From assembly GCA_046598525.1 (NCBI GenBank), contig JBKJIJ010000004.1, forward strand, positions 1 to 64,000: DNA of 64,000 nt, in the 5' to 3' direction. This DNA is from Methylotenera_A sp046598525. Lineage in GTDB: Bacteria > Pseudomonadota > Gammaproteobacteria > Burkholderiales > Methylophilaceae. The notes under the pieces are model-generated. The model did not search any database. It had not been told where the DNA came from and saw only the letters and a program-made list of their open reading frames with translations. This document shows positions 27,213 through 35,756 of the stretch, in pieces (the stretch's first letter is position 1; each line of letters begins with the position of its first letter). Made by a program: the position numbers and the translations under genes.

Positions 27213-27407
27213 ATGCTTAACCGCTTTGATAAAGTGTTTGAGGAAAGAGTCACCAAAGCCTTAAAACTGTCTCTAAATGGTGACTATTTTGGTGCAGTCA
27301 TGCTCATGAAAGAGCAAGGCATTTCCAATAACGTCATTGCATTGGCGCTATACCAACAACATCAAACTAAAAGCAGTGACTTATTTCTTATTGAGCAATT
27401 AATCTAA
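27213..27407 (+). CDS. Small hypothetical protein (64 aa)
   Basis: A helical 64-residue protein (MLNRFDKVFEERVTKALKLS, then NGDYFGAVMLMKEQGISNNV and a short tail). No family recognised and no strong ribosome site seen. It lies between STG copy 1 and the PAS-GGDEF gene and is oriented like the latter, within the cargo block bounded by STG copies 1 and 2. Moderate likelihood of being real. Confidence 0.45.
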   Translation: MLNRFDKVFEERVTKALKLSLNGDYFGAVMLMKEQGISNNVIALALYQQHQTKSSDLFLIEQLI

Positions 27408-27595
27408 TTTCTCCCTTTCTAACCGATAAGAAGGTATTATTAATATTCCATATGTTTTTCCTATAAACCGTATAGCTAGGCTTTATTGATTAAATTTAAA
27501 TAACTTAAAAGTGGGTTACTGAACAGACATTAAAAGGCAGACAAGGACAATAATCTTTATTAATTTATGTAATAAAACTATAACAAAACTTTCAT

Positions 27596-28618
27596 ATGAA
27601 AAATGCCAGATTCTTCCGGAATAAATCCGCAAGGTTTGAAGCAAAAATGCACATAAACTCACACCTAGTACCACTACAGCATAGAATTGATACTGCAAAT
27701 AATATAAAAATAAATGAGTCACTTTATAAAGCAATAATAAAAGCTAATTTAGCACTTAGTACAGTTAAAGATGCAATTCTGTTTACAGACGCTTTCGGTA
27801 AAATTGAATTTATGAACCCTGCTATGGAAGAAATTTCGGGCTGGAATCGTGAAGACGCGTATGGATTACCCGTAGATCAAATATTTAAATATTGTGATGA
27901 TTATATTAATCAATTAATAGCCAATTCAGGTTCATTAGTACATAAAACTTTTAGAACTGATTCCCCAAAAGAAACGATATTAATCAAGCGGGATGGTAAT
28001 CAATTATCTATAGAACACTCCTTATCACCCATCATCAATAACGATAATGGTTTTGCGGGATTAATAATTGTTGTTCACGAAACAAGTCTGGCTAATGAAA
28101 TAAACTTAAAAATGGCTTACTTGGCACAGCATGATTTTTTAACTGATTTACCAAACAGACTATTGCTTTTAGATAGAATTGGACAAGCCATTGCAACTGC
28201 CGATAGATTAGGCACTCAAGTCGCTTTGCTTTATCTAGATCTAGATAATTTTAAGCATATCAATGATACTTTTGGTCATGCTGCAGGTGACCAATTACTG
28301 AAATCAGTAGCAAAATGTTTAGTGTCTTGTGTACGTAACACGGACACTGTTAGTCGGCAGGGAGGAGACGAATTTATTATCCTTCTAACGGAAAATAAAG
28401 AAAGTGACGATGTCATTTTAACAGCTGAGAAAGTATTGGAAGAAATTGATTTACTCAATCCACAAGGTAAATCTAATAATAGAATTTCCACAAGTATTGG
28501 AATCAGCATTTACCCAAGGGATGGTAAAAATGCTGAAACGTTAATCAAAAAAGCCGACATAGCAATGTACTACGCGAAAAAAAGAGGTGGAAATAACTAC
28601 GAGTTTTTTAATAAATAA
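27596..28618 (+). CDS. PAS-GGDEF diguanylate cyclase
   Basis: Likely cytoplasmic enzyme that makes c-di-GMP in response to a PAS-bound signal. PAS domain at about residues 55-165 (LFTDAFGKIEFMNPAMEEIS) and a GGDEF domain at about 175-340. The active motif GGDEF is intact (RQGGDEFIIL) and the inhibitory I-site RNTD lies five residues before it, so product inhibition is expected. No membrane helix is visible; the first 50 residues are basic and unassigned, and a start at 27,647 is possible. It is a cargo gene of the integrated element, between STG-gene copies 1 and 2. Confidence 0.9.
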   Translation: MKNARFFRNKSARFEAKMHINSHLVPLQHRIDTANNIKINESLYKAIIKANLALSTVKDAILFTDAFGKIEFMNPAMEEISGWNREDAYGLPVDQIFKYCDDYINQLIANSGSLVHKTFRTDSPKETILIKRDGNQLSIEHSLSPIINNDNGFAGLIIVVHETSLANEINLKMAYLAQHDFLTDLPNRLLLLDRIGQAIATADRLGTQVALLYLDLDNFKHINDTFGHAAGDQLLKSVAKCLVSCVRNTDTVSRQGGDEFIILLTENKESDDVILTAEKVLEEIDLLNPQGKSNNRISTSIGISIYPRDGKNAETLIKKADIAMYYAKKRGGNNYEFFNK

Positions 28619-28674
28619 AAAACTAATCACGCATAGTTTGAGGTAGATTTCTTAAACGCCACGTGCATAATCAA

Positions 28675-28896
28675 TCAAATACCATCCAATATACTGTTCA
28701 GCTTAGTTCGCTGGTCCCTAAGACATGTATTTATTTCTCTTAACATTGTTCTAATGCCGCCCTTATAAGCATTACGGCAAGCCTTAGCCTTGCCTTCAAC
28801 TGTTCTAGCTCCCGTGCTGTGTTCCCACGGTTGCCATTGCATTATCTTTAGGGATTGCTGTTTGCGTTGCTCCACTGTCCATTGTCTCATTGCCAT
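28675..28896 (-). CDS. STG-motif small protein, copy 2
   Basis: 73-residue paralogue of the genes at 26,666 and 31,527 (core QWQPWEHSTGARTVEGKA, then NAYKGG). The leader CTATTAGAGGTAAATA gives the ribosome site. It lies just after the PAS-GGDEF gene on the opposite strand and before the MASE1 gene, so it separates two cargo blocks. Confidence 0.7.
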   Translation of the reverse strand: MAMRQWTVEQRKQQSLKIMQWQPWEHSTGARTVEGKAKACRNAYKGGIRTMLREINTCLRDQRTKLNSILDGI

Positions 28897-29032
28897 TATT
28901 TACCTCTAATAGTTTTCGTTTGGTTGATTAGCAACTTCACTCGGGTGCAAACTTTGTAATAACATTTTTGAGGAGAAATAACTGTAAATACATCAATTTG
29001 AATTTTAATACCTCTTGTAGTGGAGGTGTGTA

Positions 29033-31255
29033 TTAAAGATCCATTTTCCTGTTGAAATATAGCTGCACTTGGTCTGGCAAAAGTGGCTTACTTATTAAGT
29101 AACCTTGTATTTCGTCACAACCTAAAGCTCTTAATAAAGACAACTGCCCTTTTGTTTCAATACCTTCACTTATAACGCGAAGTTTTAAGGCGTGTGCCAA
29201 ATTAATGATAGCAGCCACGATTTCTGCATCATCGTCATTGCTTAAAATATCATTTATAAAGCTTTTATCTATCTTAAGAGCATCAATTGGTAAGAGTCTT
29301 AATTGCCCAAGATTAGAGTGCCCTGTACCAAAGTCATCAATATACAAATGCAACTTAAGTTCATGCATTCGTTTTAGTGTTTCCAGCGTCATTTCTGGGT
29401 CATCCATTGTGGCGCTTTCTGTAATCTCCACATGCAATTTCGACGACTCCATACCAGTCGAATCAATCACCTTTTTTATATTATCAATGAGAGATGGGTC
29501 GCTGAATTGACGTGGTGAAATATTAACCGCAATAGGTGGCGGATTAAGGCCTTGGTTATTCCACATTACCCATTGTGCGCATGCTGCTTCAATAACAAAT
29601 CGTCCTATCGGTATAATCAGCCCTGCATCCTCTGCAATTGGAATAAACTTATCTGGGCCAATCATCTCACCCGATTTGGTTACCCATCTGACCAGTGCTT
29701 CTAATCCTACTACCTCATTTGTGAGCATGTCCATCTTAGGTTGATACATTAGTAACAGTTCTTTTCTATCCAAGGCTTGCCTTAAGCCGTTTTCAATCTG
29801 CAGTTGCTCATGCGCTAAAACATTCATTTCTTCACTGAAATATTCAAAGCCACTTTGCTTGCTTTTCGCTTGATACATAGCTAAGTCTGCTTGTCTTAGC
29901 AAGGTGTTTGCATCGTTCGTATCATTAGGGTAAACACTAATGCCAATGCTTGCACCAACGCTATAGCGCCTTTCGTTAAGATCAAACGGCTCTGAAATGG
30001 TTTTAATGATTTTTCTTGCTAAATTACTGGCTGCGTTATTGACTGGCGGATGGGTAAATACTACGGCAAACTCATCACCACCAAGGCGCGCAGCAAAATC
30101 ATCTCCGCGCAACATATCATTGAGTCGGTTCCCAACAATTTTTAGAACAGCATCCCCCAACTCATGCCCCTCTGAATCATTGATTTTTTTAAAGCGATTC
30201 AAGTCAATAAATAACAAATAAACCTGGTGTTTTTGCCTTTGCGCATGAGATATGCTATGGCTTATAAAGTCTTGAAAATACATGCGATTAGGTAAGCCAG
30301 TCAAAGGATCATGGTTGGCCAACTTATTAAGTTCAGTCTCGACATTATTGCGCTCAGAAAATGCGGCGGCAACGAATAAGCCACCTAAAATCATCACAAC
30401 AACGCCGATTTTTAGTATAAATAATGATTGCGTGTATAGCTCAGCGTTTAGTGAATGATCGCCCAAAATAACTGTTAAAAATGCAAAAATAACTGCTGTA
30501 AAAATCGCTAAATGTGCAATAGCGCTGTTAAACCTTAATGATGCCCACAACACAAATAACAATAAAATTAGAACTAAAATTTCAGAAGAGTTTAGCAATT
30601 GATTGAAATGCATTGCCAGTAATGAAGCTGAGGTCATACCAAGAAAAATCGCAGTTGCTTCGGTTTTCTCATGCATAGAGAAATCTGTAGAAAAATACAT
30701 TTTTCGATATGATAATAATGAAAGTATTAGAGGCACCGTTAAGTAGGCAATCAACAATTCATCAAACCACCACATTAACATTTTCAGACCTAAGCTATTC
30801 CAATCCATTAAATTGTAATAATGCAATATTAAAAAAGTACTCACAGTATGGGCAACGCACACAATGGGTGTCACAACAAAAGCAAAAGTAGCTACAAGAG
30901 ATACTTGATTGATAACAAGAGCGTGGGGATGAAACAATTTAAATAAATAACGAAATAATAGTGATGACAATCCAGTGCTTAAAGCTAATACAACTGCAAC
31001 CGGCCAAGGTAAAGTGAGTAAATGATAAAATAAAGACCCTATGAATGATCCTAAGACCCCTGCCCATCCATATCTGAGTGTGACAACAGCAGCAATCGCA
31101 AATGCAGATAGCTCGAAAAATTCAGCTGCTTCAATGTACGGTAAAATATAGGTGCCAACATAGGCTGTAACTAAATAGCCTAGTCCAATAGCACCTAATT
31201 TAAATATAAAAGACTTGGTTTGCTCAACGGATAGAATATAAGTTTTGAATTTCAT
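29033..31255 (-). CDS. MASE1-GGDEF-EAL c-di-GMP signalling protein
   Basis: Inner-membrane sensor with an N-terminal MASE1-type region of about eight hydrophobic segments (residues 15-305), a GGDEF domain (about 310-475; ARLGGDEFAVVF intact, I-site RGDD five residues before) and an EAL domain (about 490-735; EALVRWV, with EITES, DDFGTGHSNL and KIDKSF motifs). Both the cyclase and the phosphodiesterase signatures look intact, so net activity cannot be predicted. It is the second c-di-GMP gene of the integrated element, between STG copies 2 and 3. The 270 bases upstream (31,256-31,526) are AT-rich with no gene seen. Confidence 0.93.
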   Translation of the reverse strand: MKFKTYILSVEQTKSFIFKLGAIGLGYLVTAYVGTYILPYIEAAEFFELSAFAIAAVVTLRYGWAGVLGSFIGSLFYHLLTLPWPVAVVLALSTGLSSLLFRYLFKLFHPHALVINQVSLVATFAFVVTPIVCVAHTVSTFLILHYYNLMDWNSLGLKMLMWWFDELLIAYLTVPLILSLLSYRKMYFSTDFSMHEKTEATAIFLGMTSASLLAMHFNQLLNSSEILVLILLLFVLWASLRFNSAIAHLAIFTAVIFAFLTVILGDHSLNAELYTQSLFILKIGVVVMILGGLFVAAAFSERNNVETELNKLANHDPLTGLPNRMYFQDFISHSISHAQRQKHQVYLLFIDLNRFKKINDSEGHELGDAVLKIVGNRLNDMLRGDDFAARLGGDEFAVVFTHPPVNNAASNLARKIIKTISEPFDLNERRYSVGASIGISVYPNDTNDANTLLRQADLAMYQAKSKQSGFEYFSEEMNVLAHEQLQIENGLRQALDRKELLLMYQPKMDMLTNEVVGLEALVRWVTKSGEMIGPDKFIPIAEDAGLIIPIGRFVIEAACAQWVMWNNQGLNPPPIAVNISPRQFSDPSLIDNIKKVIDSTGMESSKLHVEITESATMDDPEMTLETLKRMHELKLHLYIDDFGTGHSNLGQLRLLPIDALKIDKSFINDILSNDDDAEIVAAIINLAHALKLRVISEGIETKGQLSLLRALGCDEIQGYLISKPLLPDQVQLYFNRKMDL

Positions 31256-31526
31256 AATGAGTAGGGATTTCGTTTAAACCTAATTATTCCCTATTTATTT
31301 ATATTTAAAATATTAAAACAATTAACCATACCTTAATTAACTTAAAAATAATCAAAGCTTTCTAAGTGCTATCACTCTTACTTTACTACAGCTTAGAGAC
31401 TGAAAGCATAAACTTACGAATTTGGTGCGCCAGTCAAAATATTTATAATTTATTGGTTTTCATTTTGCCTTTAAATCATAGCAAATTTTGCATCAATTTC
31501 AGTATTTCCACTTAGTAGCCGTATTG

Positions 31527-31646
31527 TTAAGCCCTAGCCTTACCTTCAACTGTCTTAGCCCCTGTGCTATGTTGCCACGGTTGCCATTGCTTTATCTTTA
31601 ACGATTGTTCCTTTCGCTGCTCCGCTGTCCCTTTTCTCGCAGCCAT
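31527..31646 (-). CDS. STG-motif small protein, copy 3 (truncated)
   Basis: 39 residues ending at GKARA-stop, matching the first part of copies 1 and 2 (core QWQPWQHSTGAKTVEGKARA) but without the NAxKGG tail. Ribosome site AGAGGTG is 5 bases before the ATG. It overlaps the 3' end of the 207-residue ORF in another frame. Possibly a decayed copy, since an in-frame stop follows directly. Confidence 0.55.
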   Translation of the reverse strand: MAARKGTAEQRKEQSLKIKQWQPWQHSTGAKTVEGKARA

Positions 31647-32190
31647 TGTTCACCTCTAATAGTTCGTTTGGTTGATTTTTTGATTTCCCCGCGTGCGCGT
31701 GCGTGCGCGTACTGCTCTCGAAACCTCCATTGTTGACTTGCTGATTGCCATTACTGATATTGGCTTGTCGTGCAAATATGACAGGTGGATTTTTCATTGC
31801 CGCCAACACTTCTATCGTTCTCGCACATTGGGCCTGTGCTTTAAGCGCCAAACGCATATAAATCTCCAATTTCGGCATGGTGTCACTTCCACTGGCACGC
31901 ATGGCCATTAAGTTAAAAATAGCATCTAAGCTAGAGGCTTGTACCGTTAGTGTAGATTCAAGGTCTTTTAAATCGCCTGCATTTACTTTAGCGACCTTTT
32001 CTCGCATTACGTCTAAAGCATTATTTAAACTTACTTCACCTATCAATGGCTTTGCAATTGTGGCGGTCAAGTTGGTGTTTAAGGTTAGACTGGAAAGTTT
32101 TACCTCTGCTAATTTTTGTTCTTTCGTTTTGCCATGATCTTTTTTGACCATTAACGGTATGGATTTATTTGGTGGTTTTTTAGTTGTCAT
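31567..32190 (-). CDS. Island protein with NQQVNNG segment (207 aa)
   Basis: Helical hypothetical protein; residues about 50-150 (ALDVMREKVAKVNAGDLKDL to ARTIEVLAAMKNPP) resemble island and phage proteins of unknown role that precede STG-motif genes. The final 30 residues look aberrant: comparison with the other two copies of the junction suggests a 2-base deletion near 31,662 (GAAAACTATTAG in copy 2, GAACTATTAG here), so the frame runs past its original stop into the STG gene. Probably the fifth gene in the operon that begins with the AlpA-like gene at 33,579. Confidence 0.65.
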   Translation of the reverse strand: MTTKKPPNKSIPLMVKKDHGKTKEQKLAEVKLSSLTLNTNLTATIAKPLIGEVSLNNALDVMREKVAKVNAGDLKDLESTLTVQASSLDAIFNLMAMRASGSDTMPKLEIYMRLALKAQAQCARTIEVLAAMKNPPVIFARQANISNGNQQVNNGGFESSTRTHAHAGKSKNQPNELLEVNNGCEKRDSGAAKGTIVKDKAMATVAT

Positions 32191-32205
32191 ATTTTGTTTT
32201 CCTTT

Positions 32206-32859
32206 TCAAAATTGCGCGCTGTGTTTTGTCACACCACTTCTACCTTTCACGCCTACAATTCGCTTTGAATGATTAACACTGTGTAATGGTATAACTACAT
32301 TGTTTTCACTGACTGAAACAGTTGAATCATTAATAAGTGCATTTTCTCTTTCACTGTGTGAATCAGTAACAGGTGTTGCTATTTCACTGAGTGAATCAGT
32401 GCTGTTACACTCAGTGAATGGCTTTAAATTTTTAGTTGGTTGTTTGCGTCTTGCAGTAGCGGGTAAATTGCAAAGTAAATATGCCCCACGAGAATAATCT
32501 TTAGCGGTTATATCCAAGCCTACAAAATTGCTTATATCAAGCCATGTTAAAGCAAACAAATTTGCACCAAAATTTAAACCGCCCATTTTGGTTTGCACAA
32601 TTAAACGACGCTCAATTAATTCATCACGCGTTTTTTGATTGCTTGCAGGGCATGTATAACCTTGTTTTGATAACCACGTATTAGCAAGGTGCAAATGCCC
32701 ATTGTTAGCGCCATTATGCTGTCGCATTAACGCCCATAGCAATGCCTTGGCTTTGTCACTTGCACCTCTAAAACTGGTACTATCAAACACCAACCAAGGC
32801 ATTGCGCTATAGCCAGTCGTTACACTTTCTGGCCTTGTTTTCTTTATGCGTCTGGCCAT
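32206..32859 (-). CDS. Replication-initiator-like winged-helix protein of the island
   Basis: 217 residues; the first 130 (SAMPWLVFDSTSFRGASDKA, LLWALMRQHNGANNGHLHLA, then RRLIVQTKMGGLNFGANLFALTWLDISNFVGLD) look like the winged-helix proteins of unknown role found on integrative elements, some resembling replication initiators. Residues about 145-190 are Ser/Thr/Glu-rich and encoded by DNA that contains four phased palindromes (see 32,305-32,418). The start overlaps the previous gene by one base (TAATG). A role in replication of the excised element is inference. Confidence 0.6.
   Translation of the reverse strand: MARRIKKTRPESVTTGYSAMPWLVFDSTSFRGASDKAKALLWALMRQHNGANNGHLHLANTWLSKQGYTCPASNQKTRDELIERRLIVQTKMGGLNFGANLFALTWLDISNFVGLDITAKDYSRGAYLLCNLPATARRKQPTKNLKPFTECNSTDSLSEIATPVTDSHSERENALINDSTVSVSENNVVIPLHSVNHSKRIVGVKGRSGVTKHSAQF
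32305..32418. repeat. Four phased palindromes inside the replication-like gene (candidate origin)
   Basis: Copies at 32,305-32,317, 32,350-32,362, 32,383-32,395 and 32,405-32,418 fit TTCACTGAGTGAA (the third is perfect around a central G). Start-to-start spacings are 45, 33 and about 22 bases, i.e. near 4, 3 and 2 turns of 11. They lie in the part of the gene coding a low-complexity stretch. The arrangement recalls initiator-binding iterons located within the initiator gene, as in phage lambda O. Confidence 0.6.
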
Positions 32860-33005
32860 TAACTAACTGTAGCCATTTGTGTTAAAAAGCTAATGACACC
32901 GATTAACTCGCTTTCTGTCATATAAGCTAAATCATGGGCTATTGCATGGCTTTTACACTTTACACACAGCGCATAGGCTTGATTAAATAACCGGGCGTAT
33001 GTCAT
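32859..33005 (-). CDS. Small hypothetical protein (48 aa) in the AlpA operon
   Basis: MTYARLFNQAYALCVKCKSH and following residues; CxxC at residues 14-17 could bind metal. The start overlaps the upstream gene by 4 bases (ATGA) and its stop overlaps the next start by 1 base (TAATG), strong evidence that it is translated. No family recognised. Confidence 0.7.
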   Translation of the reverse strand: MTYARLFNQAYALCVKCKSHAIAHDLAYMTESELIGVISFLTQMATVS

Positions 33006-33352
33006 TGTGCCACCTCGCTAGTGCTAATCGTTTCTATAGGCTGTTTTTGCGTTAGTACATACCTCGCTATTCGGTGCTTAATGCCATATTCGCTAGTCCA
33101 ATTATCCCAAATCATTGCAATTTGATAACCAGCCTGACATAGCTCAAATTTTCTTGCAGGGGGATAATAAATGTCTAGTTTTTCTCGTGCCTCGCTAGTG
33201 GTAATACTCCCACGTTCAAGCAACCAATCCAAAAGCTTTAAGCGTTGATTTTGTGTGCTGTTATCAGTAAACTTTGGTTTGTGTTTTGTTGTATCGGGGT
33301 TAGTCGTTAGCGCGGCTAACCCTTTTGTTTGGCTGTTCTCATTTTTAACCAT
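33002..33352 (-). CDS. Helix-turn-helix-type island protein (116 aa)
   Basis: After a 35-residue polar N-terminus, residues about 37-85 (QNQRLKLLDWLLERGSITTS and following EAREKLDIYYPPARKFEL) resemble winged-helix domains of phage-type regulators that read DNA. It starts 2 bases after the AlpA-like gene and overlaps the next gene by 4 bases, so the operon is coupled. Function likely regulatory; not proven. Confidence 0.65.
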   Translation of the reverse strand: MVKNENSQTKGLAALTTNPDTTKHKPKFTDNSTQNQRLKLLDWLLERGSITTSEAREKLDIYYPPARKFELCQAGYQIAMIWDNWTSEYGIKHRIARYVLTQKQPIETISTSEVAQ

Positions 33353-33354
33353 GA

Positions 33355-33579
33355 TTAAGCACCTGCCTTTGCAGCTAGCAAAGTACGAAGTTCACCCACG
33401 TTAAATGTGGTTGTACGTTGGGTAATCTTGTGGGATTTTATTTGATTGTTTTTAACCATTCGCCAGATAGTGGCACTGCTTACACCTAGTAAAGCTTTTA
33501 CAACTGGTAAGCGCACTTGCTGGCTGTTTGGTAATAGATCGAACTGTTGTAACGTTTGATTAATTGAAGTTTGTTTCAT
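33355..33579 (-). CDS. AlpA-like DNA-binding regulator / excisionase
   Basis: 74 residues with a MerR/AlpA-type helix-turn-helix (PVVKALLGVSSATIWRMVKN). Proteins of this class switch on integrase or act as excision factors on P4-like elements. It is the first gene of a tight operon of five or six genes on the minus strand. A ribosome site (AGGAG) precedes the ATG. The upstream region (33,580-33,748) contains short palindromes but no clear promoter. Confidence 0.75.
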   Translation of the reverse strand: MKQTSINQTLQQFDLLPNSQQVRLPVVKALLGVSSATIWRMVKNNQIKSHKITQRTTTFNVGELRTLLAAKAGA

Positions 33580-33748
33580 TTGGAACTCCTAAAAAGTTTA
33601 GAGATTCCAATCTTATGAACTGTGTGCAACTTCCATGTGATGCTTAATAAATACATAATGTATAACCTCGTTGTTGAAAATACGAGATTGCATCATGATG
33701 ACGTTTTACGTTCCTTAATACTCTTGATCTACTAAGGTACTAACCATA

Positions 33749-34318
33749 CTAGCTAAGTGATGTTTTTTCTCTTTCCCATGTAGTACACCACTCTGTAATT
33801 TTTTTCACACTGGATAAATGCTTATTCTCATCATCAGGATCTTCTGGTCTAAATTTATCAATCATTGCCGTAGCAAAGACAGTTTTATTTTTATACTGCT
33901 TAGGATTATTTTGCCAATTTTGCCAACATTCTTTAACAAATAATTTTTCTTCCTGCTTTGTTTTTCTAATTTGGTTTTTTACTAAACCTAATTTTGCATA
34001 ACTGCTTTTTAACTTCGACAAATTTTCATGACCACCCATTTCCCCGTCTGCATAACCGAGCATATAGTTTGCTGTAATCAGTGGATAAAGAACATCTTTG
34101 TTGAAGTCAAAGTTTAAGTAATTTTGTTCATCTGAAGTGAGTTTCAAATAACCCTCGGCATTTTTCAAACAAAGTCTTATAACAATATAAAAATCATTAA
34201 TTTCACGCCTCCGATCTGCACTCAAACCTTTCCCTTTAAAAGATTTAAAATCTAAATTTGATTTTTTAAAACCATCTTTTGTGATTGCAATTAGGTTCCT
34301 AGCCAATAAAAAAGACAT
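33749..34318 (-). CDS. Hypothetical island protein (189 aa)
   Basis: Charged, mostly helical, no membrane helix. The C-terminal part (KTVFATAMIDKFRPEDPDDENKHLSSVKKI then WCTTWERE) resembles a short helical tail module seen on several island proteins. The first 130 residues match nothing I know. It lies between the integrase and the AlpA operon, separated from the integrase by a GC-rich hairpin. Confidence 0.6.
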   Translation of the reverse strand: MSFLLARNLIAITKDGFKKSNLDFKSFKGKGLSADRRREINDFYIVIRLCLKNAEGYLKLTSDEQNYLNFDFNKDVLYPLITANYMLGYADGEMGGHENLSKLKSSYAKLGLVKNQIRKTKQEEKLFVKECWQNWQNNPKQYKNKTVFATAMIDKFRPEDPDDENKHLSSVKKITEWCTTWEREKTSLS

Positions 34319-34346
34319 TCACGCCCCTCACGCCCTTAAAACAAGA

Positions 34347-34401
34347 AGCCACACCATTCGCCAAGGGTTGCGAGGTTCGCCCCGACGGGCTAGGTGTGGT
34401 T
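34347..34401. other. GC-rich nested hairpin between integrase and hypothetical gene
   Basis: CCACACC (34,349-34,355) pairs with GGTGTGG (34,393-34,399), extended by two further pairs; within it GCCC/GGGC (34,379-34,390) forms a second hairpin. The GC content is far above that of the surrounding island. It could be a terminator-like structure, an RNA element or a protein-binding site; there is no T-run on either strand. Confidence 0.45.
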
Positions 34402-34427
34402 AAACTAAATATAATTATTGTGTAGAT

Positions 34428-35711
34428 CTAAGCTGTTACCCTGCGCTTAATAGGGATTACTTTATCTAATGCGCAATTCTCTAATTCAACCAGTAAATCT
34501 GATAGTGCGTTTAGTGCTTTCTTGCGCTCTTCAAAATAATCATAGCCATCATAAATGCCTTCAACGCCTTTAATTTTATGATTTAAACAACGCTCGCTAA
34601 TATGTGGTTGCACCCCTAAAGAGGCTAGAAGTGTTTTTGCTGTGCGTCGCATATCATGAATAGTAAAAGGCTCAATCCCATGCCCTACCTTAGCCAATGC
34701 AACGCTTAGTGTGCTTTCTGCGATATGTGGAATCATTCTGTCTTGCATTTTACGGGCTGGTAAGACGTAATCACTAGCACATGACAATCGTTTTAATTCT
34801 TGAAACCAGTTTACTACCTTATTACTTAACGGAATTGAGATAGCTACGCCTGTTTTTGTGCGGTCTGTTGGTAAATGCCACACACCAACTTCTAAATCAA
34901 ATTCAATCCAACGCGCACCGATTAATTCACCTTTACGTACCGCTAGAGCTAGCAAAAGCTTTATGCTTATTTCATTTTCAACACTAAAGCCTTTTGCTGT
35001 TTTCATGGCTGTAAATAATTTGGCAATTTCATCACGACTTAGGTTTCTGTTACGTGATTTTTCTTTACCGCCAGCATCGCCAACATCAAATGCTAGTGCA
35101 GGATTATTAGTGATAATGTGCATCTTGATAGCTTGATTAAAAATGCGCTTTAGCCATCTCAAAACATCATTTGCCATTGTTGGTGCGCCACGTTTAACAA
35201 CTGCCTTTAGTAAATCATCAATGTGTCTTGGTGTTACCGCTTCAATTGCTAAATGTCCTATAGCGGGCTTAATGTCTTTTTCTATCCGTGCACGTACTAT
35301 GTTTGGGTGCTTCCAATTACCCATCACCCTATCTTGAAAAAATTTGTCAGCTAATTGCGACACTGTATAGGCGTTTCTTTCTGCCTCAATATTTGCAATT
35401 GCCTCACGTTTACGCTCTTGCTTTTCACTTGCAACGTCATACCCCATTGCAACACGTGCACGTAACTCTTTAGCTTTCTTTCTTGCGTCTGCTAGTGAAA
35501 TATTTAAATAGCTGCCAATCACCATCACACGCGCCAATCCTGCAAAGCGATAACGAAAACGCCAAACGGGTGAAGAATCAGCCCCTCTGAATCGCAAATA
35601 TAAGCCGTCATCAATGCGCTTACCCTCAAAAGTTTCACCAGCTTTAATCCAGCCTCTAATATCTGAATCTGTAACTAGTTTGTTTTCAGTTGCCATGGCA
35701 CCCGTTTTCAT
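34428..35711 (-). CDS. Tyrosine-type integrase (P4-like, DUF4102 N-terminus)
   Basis: 427-residue site-specific recombinase that should catalyse integration at and excision from the yicC 3' end. N-terminal arm-binding/DUF4102 region (ADSSPVWRFRYRFAGLARVM), SAM-like core-binding domain, and catalytic domain with Arg in ALAVRKGELIGARW, HDMRRTA (His-x-x-Arg) and the nucleophile Tyr in GIYDGYDYFEERK. It lies 171 bases from the attR repeat. An alternative ATG is 5 codons downstream. Confidence 0.93.
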   Translation of the reverse strand: MKTGAMATENKLVTDSDIRGWIKAGETFEGKRIDDGLYLRFRGADSSPVWRFRYRFAGLARVMVIGSYLNISLADARKKAKELRARVAMGYDVASEKQERKREAIANIEAERNAYTVSQLADKFFQDRVMGNWKHPNIVRARIEKDIKPAIGHLAIEAVTPRHIDDLLKAVVKRGAPTMANDVLRWLKRIFNQAIKMHIITNNPALAFDVGDAGGKEKSRNRNLSRDEIAKLFTAMKTAKGFSVENEISIKLLLALAVRKGELIGARWIEFDLEVGVWHLPTDRTKTGVAISIPLSNKVVNWFQELKRLSCASDYVLPARKMQDRMIPHIAESTLSVALAKVGHGIEPFTIHDMRRTAKTLLASLGVQPHISERCLNHKIKGVEGIYDGYDYFEERKKALNALSDLLVELENCALDKVIPIKRRVTA

Positions 35712-35756
35712 TGAGTTTTAGTGTGTACCCGTATTTATTCCACTTTGTACCTCAGT

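Noticed and set aside
32305..32418. Regular repeats considered as a CRISPR array
   Set aside because: Units are 13-bp palindromes with unequal spacings (45, 33, 22), inside a coding gene, with no cas genes nearby.
34347..34401. Hairpin region with GGTTCGCCCC considered as a tRNA or its fragment
   Set aside because: No acceptor, D or anticodon arms could be formed, and the T-loop consensus is not met. The integrase target is yicC, not a tRNA.
25622..35711. Whether the element is a prophage
   Set aside because: Regulator and integrase genes fit phage-like satellites, but no capsid, portal, terminase, tail or lysis gene is present.
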